A DNA stretch of 64,000 nucleotides from Ryuthela nishihirai (lineage: Eukaryota; Arthropoda; Arachnida; Araneae; Heptathelidae), in contig JAWZYU010000028.1 of assembly GCA_038380435.1 (NCBI GenBank), forward strand, positions 43,645,095 through 43,709,094, written 5' to 3'. The notes below the pieces were generated by a model. It saw only the letters and a list, made by a program, of their open reading frames with translations, was not told where the DNA came from and ran no database searches. Below, piece by piece: positions 57,898 through 64,000 of the stretch. Positions within the stretch are counted from its first letter, which is position 1. The number at the start of each line of letters is the position of its first letter. The position numbers and the translations under genes were made by a program.

Positions 57898-58215
57898 CGT
57901 ACACAGTGGATTAAATGGACAGGTCACAGAGACCTCAAGAACGCAGAGTTGGTTTGGGAATGAAACTCGCTTTAAAGGATGTAGGAAACAGAAGCCTCAG
58001 TCAACGCTATCCAGCGTGTTCTTAAGTGCACACGGAGCCACGGCTTAACGTCCCATCCGACGGACGGCGGCATTTCCAAGCCCATCGGTGTCCCCTACTG
58101 ACCGTGGGCGGGGAATTTTGCGGAGATAAATCTCAACGCTGACCCAGCTTGGACTCGAACCTGGGAACTACAGATTACGAGCCTGACGCGCTACCGACTG
58201 AGCCACCCCCGCCCC
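57898..58215 (-). mobile_element. SINE-A, internally deleted
   Basis: Diverged tail half (gtggattaaatggacaggtc), then a well-preserved head half from acggagccacggcttaacg to gccacccccgcccc. Confidence 0.85.
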
Positions 58216-58217
58216 AC

Positions 58218-58363
58218 CTTGACGGGAGGCTACCATCAGTCTCCCAACAGCTGTTCCAGTGGGTCCCCTCCCACAAACTTCTCTGAGCCTTCGGAGTCTT
58301 TGTGACCTGGCCATTTAGCCCATAGTGTTCAAAAAAGTGCCACTCAGAGGTGAAACAACCCAA
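58218..58363 (+). mobile_element. SINE-A 3' half
   Basis: Begins cttgacgggaggctaccatc and ends gaggtgaaacaaccc. It directly abuts the head of the minus copy to its left. Confidence 0.85.
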
Positions 58364-58365
58364 TT

Positions 58366-59320
58366 CTATCAGGACATTCATATACTTCTGAGAACTCACT
58401 GTAAGTATTATTACTGTACATATTTTTCTCCCTTCATGCAAAATTTCTTCGGGAAGCTAGAAGTCATTCACTGTCCATCGGATTTAATGTACTCCAGTAA
58501 TAGAATAACGCATGTCTGATCTAGATTATTCTAAAGCGTGTAAACTGATCCCTATTTCTCATCCGTAAGAAAAGTGAAAATATTCTTACGCCAAATTTTT
58601 TCGATTCACAGTAGATGCGTCGACCGCACATGACATGTCGCTTCGCTAAATATCTTCAAAATAACATTTATCTGAATTGCAGCGAAAGAAAAAGCATCAA
58701 TGTAACATGCTTTTTTTTCGATGTGGGATCTGCAATTCCGTCTAGGCAATAAAAGCATCGTCCATGAAAGCTTGTACGAGTCCCCACCTTTTACTTCCGC
58801 AAATATTCCTGTTCATAAAGTCCGTCATCTCTCTCTCTCTTTCCCGGCACGTGCATTTCTTTGTGAAGATGTTGAAAATCACCGAGACGACTTTTAAAAG
58901 TGCTAGCGATGTCCCCGTCTGTATTTGCTGCAGCGAGAGGACTTTGCGATGCAGAATTAAATGATTTTTTGGGGGACCAGAATCTCTTCACACTCGAACA
59001 AGACGAGTTTCGCAGACAAGAAAGAAGATCAGTCCAACAAAAATAAGAGAAGTTGAAGAAAGAAAAATAAGTGTTTTGCTTTCGATATTTTGATCCGTTG
59101 GAAGTTAGCGAAGAATCTAGTTTTTCTTTTTCAATTTTTTTGGTCTTCTCGGGGATTTAGGAAATTACACGAAGTTTTTTCATTTTATTTTCTTACTGAA
59201 ATGGAAAGTGCTTTTAGGTTGAGAGAAATTGCTAACGTTAGAATCTAAAGTTCGATAAAGTGCTTTAAATTCCTCATCATAAAGACAAAAATATATAACA
59301 GAGAAAAAGGGCGAATCTGT
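58366..59320. other. Gene-free DNA
   Basis: Frames of about 65 codons at 58764-58991 on both strands show no domain. No repeat recognised. Confidence 0.4.
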
Positions 59321-59321
59321 T

Positions 59322-59925
59322 AGTAGCGCTCCAGGTTCGAGTCCCAAGACCAGTTCCCCGCCCTGCCCACGGTCAGTAGGGGACACCGATGGGCTTGGAA
59401 AGGCCGCCTTCCGTAGGATGGGACGTTAAGCCGTGGCCCCGTGTGCGGCAGAGCCATACCCTGTGCACGTTAAAGAACACGCTGGATGGCCTTGACGGGA
59501 GGCTACCATCTGTCTCCCAACAGCTGTTCCAGTGGGTCCCCTCTCTCAACCTTCTCTGAGCCTTCGGAGTCCTTGTGACCTGGCCATTTAGCCCATGGTG
59601 TGCAAAAAAGTGCCTCTCAGAGGTAAAACAACCCAACAACCCAAGACCAGTGTTGAAATTTATCTCCAGTAAACTTCCCCCTGCCCTCGTTAGTAGGGGA
59701 CACCGATGGCGTTGGAAAGACCACCGTCCCTCGGATGGGACGTTAAGTCGTGGACCTGTGAATGCAAAAATCACGCTCGATTGCCTTGATGGGAGGTTTC
59801 CCGTCTGTCTGCTAACGTCTGTACAGTGGGCTTCCCTTTCTCCCAACCTTCTCTGAGCCCTTGGGTCCTTTTCACCTGACCGTTAACCCATTGCGTGCAA
59901 AAAGGTGCCGTTCAGAGGTTGAATA
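59322..59925 (+). mobile_element. Old SINE-A split by a truncated SINE-A
   Basis: Head part gttagtagcgctccaggttc (59322-59353) and body part 59640-59925 (gtgttgaaatttatctcc ... ggtgccgttcagaggtt) form one diverged copy. Confidence 0.85.
59354..59639 (+). mobile_element. 5'-truncated SINE-A nested in SINE-A
   Basis: Perfect 11-bp duplication CCCAAGACCAG at 59343-59353 and 59640-59650. It starts at ttccccgccctgcccacgg, so the tRNA head was never copied. Confidence 0.95.
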
Positions 59926-60173
59926 CTGAACGAAGAGTGTGAAAAATTTCGATTTAAATAGCTTTGATTGTGTTTATGTGAGGCCTCTATCTTCTCCATA
60001 GTATACACTACAGGAAAGAAAATTGCAACACCTAGAAGATTAATGCCATTTTATTGAAACGCAGACAGCTGTTACCATACACTGAGATGTGTATGCTAAC
60101 ATGATTACATTATCAATGATTACATTATCAAAAAAAAAAAAAATTAATGGAAATTATCACTTTACTTACCTGG

Positions 60174-60543
60174 GTTGTGTTGGGTTGTTTTACCTCTAAG
60201 CAGCACTTTTTTCACACCATGGGCTAAATGGCAAGGTCACGTGGACCCCGAAGGCTCAGAGAAGGTTGGGGGAGGGGACCCACTGGAACAGCTGTTGGGA
60301 GACAGATGGTAGCCTCCCGTCAAGGCCATCAAGTGTGTTCTTTAACGTGCACAGGGTATGGCTCTCATGTACACGGGGCCACGGCTTAACGTCCCATCCG
60401 ACGGACGGCGGCCTTTCCAAGCCCATCGGTGTCCCTATTGACCGTGGGCAGGGCGGGGAATTTTGCGGAGATAAATCTCAACTCTGACCCAGCTTGGACT
60501 CGAACCTTCTGACCAGCTTGGACTCGAAAGCCACCCCCGCCCC
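60174..60543 (-). mobile_element. SINE-A in Tc1 element, 11-bp TSD
   Basis: Perfect duplication TACTTACCTGG at 60163-60173 and 60544-60554. The head is rearranged (gaccagcttggactcgaa duplicated, part of the A-box side lost). Confidence 0.95.
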
Positions 60544-60589
60544 TACTTACCTGGTAAAGTGGTATAATTAGTATTATGTTGAACCGCCC

Positions 60590-61895
60590 CGCACAGCAAT
60601 GCATTTATGAACACGGCTGGGAAGGTTATCGTATAGCTTTATAATGTCCTCCTGAGGGATAGAACGCCAAATAGCGCGAAGTCGCTGTTCCATTTAAGCG
60701 ACAGTAGTTGGCGCACTTCTTAGGTGTTGTTGGAGCTGTCGGCCCAGACGTGTTTAATAGGTGAAAAGTCTGACGCGCATGCTGGCCATGGTAGTACCTG
60801 AACGTTTTGATCGTGTAGATACTGAAGACTAATGCGGGTTGTGGGGTTCTAACATCGGTGTCCGACTAATGGCACCCCACACCAAGACACTAGGTGCTGG
60901 AGCTGTGTGACGATGTCTCACGCATTGGGTGGCGTTCTTTTCTCCTGGATGACGGTGAACACGCTGTCTACCGTCGTGCTGACCAAGACAAAAACGAGAT
61001 TCGTCACAAACATCACGGTTCTCCACTCTTCGTAACAGTTCTGTCGGAGGCAACACCACTGAAGACGTGCTTGCATGTGAGCAGTTGTGAGGGGCAAATC
61101 AATGCCCAATGATAGGCTTGCAATGAAAACTATAAAAGTCTGTTGTTTACCATCCGCCTGGTAGGTATTCGATGTGTTACCTGTTGCCAGGGGGCGGGGG
61201 TGGCTCAGTCGGTAGCGCGCCAGGCTCGTAATCTGTAGTTCCCAGGTTCGAGTCCCAGCTGGGTCAGCGTTGAGATTTATCTCCGCAAAATTCCCCGCCC
61301 TGCCCACGGTCAGTAGGGGTCACCGATGGGCTTGGAAAAGCTGCCGTCCGTCGGATGGGACGTTAAACCGTGGCCCCGTGTGTGGGAGAGCCATACCCTG
61401 TGCACGTTAAAGAACACGCTGGATGGCCTTGACGGGATGCTACCATCTGTCTCCCAACAGCTGTTCCAGTGGGTCCCCTCCCCCAACCTTCTCTGAGCCT
61501 TCGGGTCCATGTGACCTGGCCATTTAGCCCATGGTGTGCAAAAAAGTGCCGCTCAGAGGTAAAACAACCCAACCCAACCCTGTTGCCAGTCCCTTTGCAG
61601 AGTTGCGTTGTAGTCGCGAATCTGTCTCGCAATGCCACGTTTGGCAAATGGCGATCCTGTCTCTCTGTGGTCATACGTCGTCTTCCTGATCCTTGTTGGC
61701 GTTTGCTGTATCCTTCTTGAACCCACTGTCGCCATATATGTACGATGGTGCTGGGATTGCGGCTAACAATGTACAACAAACCAATGTACAACAAACATCT
61801 AACTCTGTACAACAAACCAGCTTCTCTAAGACAGATGATTCTTCCACGCTTAAAGGCTGTTAACTGTTGGAACGGCTGTCGACGTCTGTTTAAGG
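60590..61895 (-). pseudogene. Tc1-like transposase, broken
   Basis: The N-terminal DNA-binding part starts near 61895: MALNRRRQPFQQLTAFKRG, SRNPSTIVHIWRQWVQEGY and TERQDRHLPNVALRD, with a damaged stretch in between. The SINE at 61191 follows. The catalytic part then reads DESRFCLGQHDGRQRVHRH and SVLVWGAI (near 61040-60860). The central region with the second Asp is missing around 60840, and the last motif is degenerate (ASDFSPIKHVWA). Frameshifts and at least one stop occur. DDE transposase of the Tc1 family; not functional. Confidence 0.85.
61191..61578 (+). mobile_element. SINE-A in Tc1 transposase, 11-bp TSD
   Basis: Perfect duplication CCTGTTGCCAG at 61180-61190 and 61579-61589. A and B boxes intact. 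Confidence 0.95.
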
Positions 61896-62154
61896 CCATC
61901 TTTAGCGGTTTAGAACAATTCACACAACTTTTTGTCAGCGAGGGAGCTTTGGTTGTCTTTATTTGTATTGACCTCTCCGCACCTGTGACGTCAGCTCACG
62001 CCTGTCCAATCGTTTCGATCGTCCTGCAATCCTAATCATTTCCATATACTACACCTCCTTAAATTTTGTTGCATTTGCATAACTTATTGCAAGTGTTGCA
62101 TTTTTTATTTCGTATAGTGTATAAGGCTAATACTAGGTATACGGTGAAAAATTT

Positions 62155-62235
62155 GGTGTAAGCCTGGTGGGATCCGAATCCACGACCTCCAGATAACACG
62201 TCAGACGCTCTGATCGATGAGCTACGGACTGTTGA
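62155..62235 (-). mobile_element. tRNA-like SINE head, third family
   Basis: Read on the minus strand: gtagctcatcgatcagagcg (A-box region) and ggattcggatcccacc (B-box region). The ends do not form an acceptor stem, so it is not a tRNA gene. It is inverted relative to 62405-62480. Confidence 0.6.
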
Positions 62236-62404
62236 TCAAGATTACCCCTACTGTTGTTGTTAAATCTCAAACCCTAGTCTCAAGTAAATGCTGTTATTGC
62301 ATCCGATGATAGCGATCCGATGATTGATTGTCAATCATCGGAGCTCTTTCACGCTCGCGCAAAAATACTTAACAGCAACAACAACATCAGGGGAAATCCT
62401 GATT

Positions 62405-62490
62405 AGCAGTCGGTAGCTCAGCGGTCAGAGTACCTGACATGTTATCAGGTGGTCATGGGTTCAGATTCCACCGGGCTCAAGACAATTTTT
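62405..62490 (+). mobile_element. tRNA-like SINE head, third family
   Basis: ggtagctcagcggtcagagt (A box) and gggttcagattccacc (B box). The anticodon stem CCTGA/TCAGG pairs, but position 33 is A rather than T and no acceptor stem forms. A T-run follows at 62487. Confidence 0.6.
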
Positions 62491-62920
62491 TTTTTTCCTC
62501 AATTTTTCCCCAAGTATTATCAGACAACAACAACATTGAAGACAGTGGCTTGGAATAAACCTAATGATTACTGTGAATGCGAAAAAAAATTGATTATGAT
62601 CATAAATTTATCGTTAGTCAGATTTTTTTCCATTAAATGGATATTATTAGAAGTCAATGAGCTTCGAATTTAGATTCCCATTGACACAACAGAGGAATTC
62701 TCCAGTATTTTGATAATGCAGTGTAAATTTATTACATGTAATCAGGGCCGGGTCTAGGCTCCCCCCCTCCCCTTCATATGTGAATGCTAGTAATGGTTAC
62801 GAAGACACAAATAATTAAACTTATCCATTTTTGAATACCTTTGAAACGGAGGGAAAATGTTATACTGCAATGGAAATCCCGTTTCTTGTCTCCAGCTCAA
62901 TTTCTCACCACTTTTCGTAT
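62491..62920. other. Gene-free DNA
   Basis: No ORF with a domain. It ends at the start of the reverse-transcriptase fragment. Confidence 0.4.
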
Positions 62921-62924
62921 AGAG

Positions 62925-64000
62925 GGTATGGCAACACAATAAATCATGAAATTTTAATGCACAAATTAAGGATAATGGGAATAAGGGGACTTGCATACAG
63001 TTGGTTTTAAACATATTTATGAAACAGGAAACAATACGTGGATATAAATAAACTAGAAAGTAATATGTTTGCTTTGAATGGTGGTGTACCACAAGGTTCT
63101 ACTCTTGGGCCAGTATTGTTTTTAACATATATTAATGATTTCTGCGATTTAAATTTATTCGGCAAAATCACAACTTATGCGGATGACACAGCAATAGTGT
63201 ACTCGACTGAAACTAATAATGAGTTATTGTTCAAGATAAACACTGACTAAAAAAGCATAAGAAACTGGTTTAGTAGTAATAAACTGGAAATAAATGTGGA
63301 TAAAACTAATTTTATCTATTTCGGATTAATGAATACAAGTAAAGAGGTTGTCATAAAATACCATAATTGTGGTTGTAATTTGGTAAATGGATCTGCTTGT
63401 AAAACTATTGAACAGATCGAATGTGTTAAACATGTGAACAAAATCTAAAATGGTAGAAACATGTAGATACAGTGTGTGAAAATTTAAGATTTATCTTGTA
63501 CAAGTTATATGATCTTAAATCACGTTCTCATAATAAGTTGTTAATTTTAATTTATTTTGCTTGGGTTCATTTAAGTATAAACTATGGAATCACTTGTTGG
63601 GGGTGGATTATATATCAAACCTATTACCTCTAGTGAAATTACAAATCAAAATTGTAAAACTAGTGAAAAATAGTAATATTAGTAATGTAAAATCACAGAC
63701 CTTCTACTGTGGCATATAAACTGACAAGCCCCTGTCAGACCTCTGTGGCAAGCAGCTGCTTGAGGGGGTATTTTTTATTTAAATTATCATTACATAAGTA
63801 ATGATATATTACCGTTGAGAAAGTTATATTTGTATAGATGTCTTTTGTTTCTACATAAAAACAACAATTGGATCGAAGAATGGTTCATCCCATACGATAC
63901 CAGATGTTCAGCAAACAGGTTTCGTATCGTGAAGTCAAAGAAAGAAATCATACATAAGCATTTTATTGCACCAAAAACATATAATTATTTACCAAATAGT
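62925..64000 (+). pseudogene. Non-LTR retrotransposon reverse transcriptase, broken, runs off window
   Basis: Reads INHEILMHKLRIMGIRGLAY (palm region before the active site), then GGVPQGSTLGPVLFLTYIND and the active-site motif YADDTAIVYS, then after a stop IRNWFSSNKLEINVDKTNF. After the SINE-B fragment at 63690 the C-terminal part resumes (LYLYRCLLFLHKNNNWIEEW, FIAPKTYNYLPNS). At least four stops lie in the aligned part. The catalytic Asp pair is kept but the protein is not intact. The sequence suits a CR1/Jockey-like LINE; the clade is not certain. It has an open end at the window edge. Confidence 0.85.
63690..63775 (+). mobile_element. SINE-B 3' half inside LINE
   Basis: 5'-truncated copy: cacagaccttctactgtggc, ataaactgacaagcccctgt, gcagctgcttgagggggtat. 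No clear TSD. Confidence 0.9.

Larger units (their letters stand above)
60006..62119 (-). mobile_element. Tc1-like transposon, split by two SINEs
   Basis: Ends CACTACAGGAAAGAAAATTG (left) and, read back, CACTATACGAAATAAAAAAT (right), both continuing into GCAACAC; TA lies at 60004-60005 and 62120-62121. Removing the SINEs leaves about 1.33 kb, typical of a shortened Tc1 element. The transposase is on the minus strand and broken. Confidence 0.85.

Noticed and set aside
58764..58991. Short host gene at 58.8 kb
   Set aside because: Frames of 66 codons overlap on both strands with no domain, signal peptide or supporting context.
45300..61923. A conserved family of ~90-residue proteins with GCFTSERHFFAHHGLNG-like starts
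   Set aside because: These frames are antisense or sense readings of SINE-A. They recur because the SINE recurs, differ by frameshifts from copy to copy and have no gene context.
62405..62480. Functional tRNA gene
   Set aside because: No acceptor-stem pairing, no T at position 33, and a matching degenerate inverted copy nearby.

Overview
This is a eukaryotic, almost certainly arthropod, intergenic window dominated by repeats. The evidence is a C2H2 zinc-finger gene, Tc1/mariner, DUF4817-mariner, hAT-like and pogo-like DNA elements, Jockey-type and CR1/L2-like LINE remnants, and about thirty copies of a tRNA-derived SINE. A chelicerate such as a spider is my best guess, but the sequence alone does not settle it. 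I see no prokaryotic operons, CRISPR arrays, rRNA operons or clearly functional tRNA genes.

Region 1 (1-27640) is a large, interrupted inverted duplication. The left arm (1-6390) and right arm (about 12310-25920) are inverted copies. Each holds, from outside to inside, a zinc-finger gene, an 80-bp satellite array, a 5S-rRNA-derived SINE, a small MITE and unique-looking DNA. The two zinc-finger genes point away from each other; the left one runs off the window, the right one encodes 909 residues. The right arm has gained insertions that the left lacks: an 8-bp-TSD DNA element that carries a nested hAT-like element with an internal minisatellite (12918-15511), a Jockey LINE block with SINE and MITE insertions (15880-19553), and a truncated LINE inside the satellite (22837-23417). 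The spacer (6390-12310) holds a third, decayed zinc-finger array and old SINE pieces.

Region 2 (27640-32914) is mostly without genes: a pogo-like MITE, a purine-rich minisatellite, SINEs, a Tc1 remnant and an LTR-like segment.

Region 3 (32915-44368) is the most striking object: an 11.45-kb near-perfect palindrome with both ends reading AGTAGTTTAGTCACACC inwards and a 6-bp target duplication TATATC. It has no long ORF. It looks like a recent giant foldback transposon, possibly a non-autonomous relative of a 6-bp-TSD family such as Maverick/Polinton.

Region 4 (44369-64000) is a SINE graveyard. At least twenty copies of the tRNA-derived SINE lie here in both orientations, many with target duplications of 10-16 bp and several nested inside one another, which gives an order of insertion. 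It also contains a complete but inactivated mariner with a DUF4817-type transposase (48337-49909), a Tc1-like element split by two SINEs (60006-62119), and the reverse-transcriptase part of a LINE at the right edge.

The only open protein-coding genes I would defend are the two zinc-finger copies. The rest of the coding signal is transposon-derived and broken.
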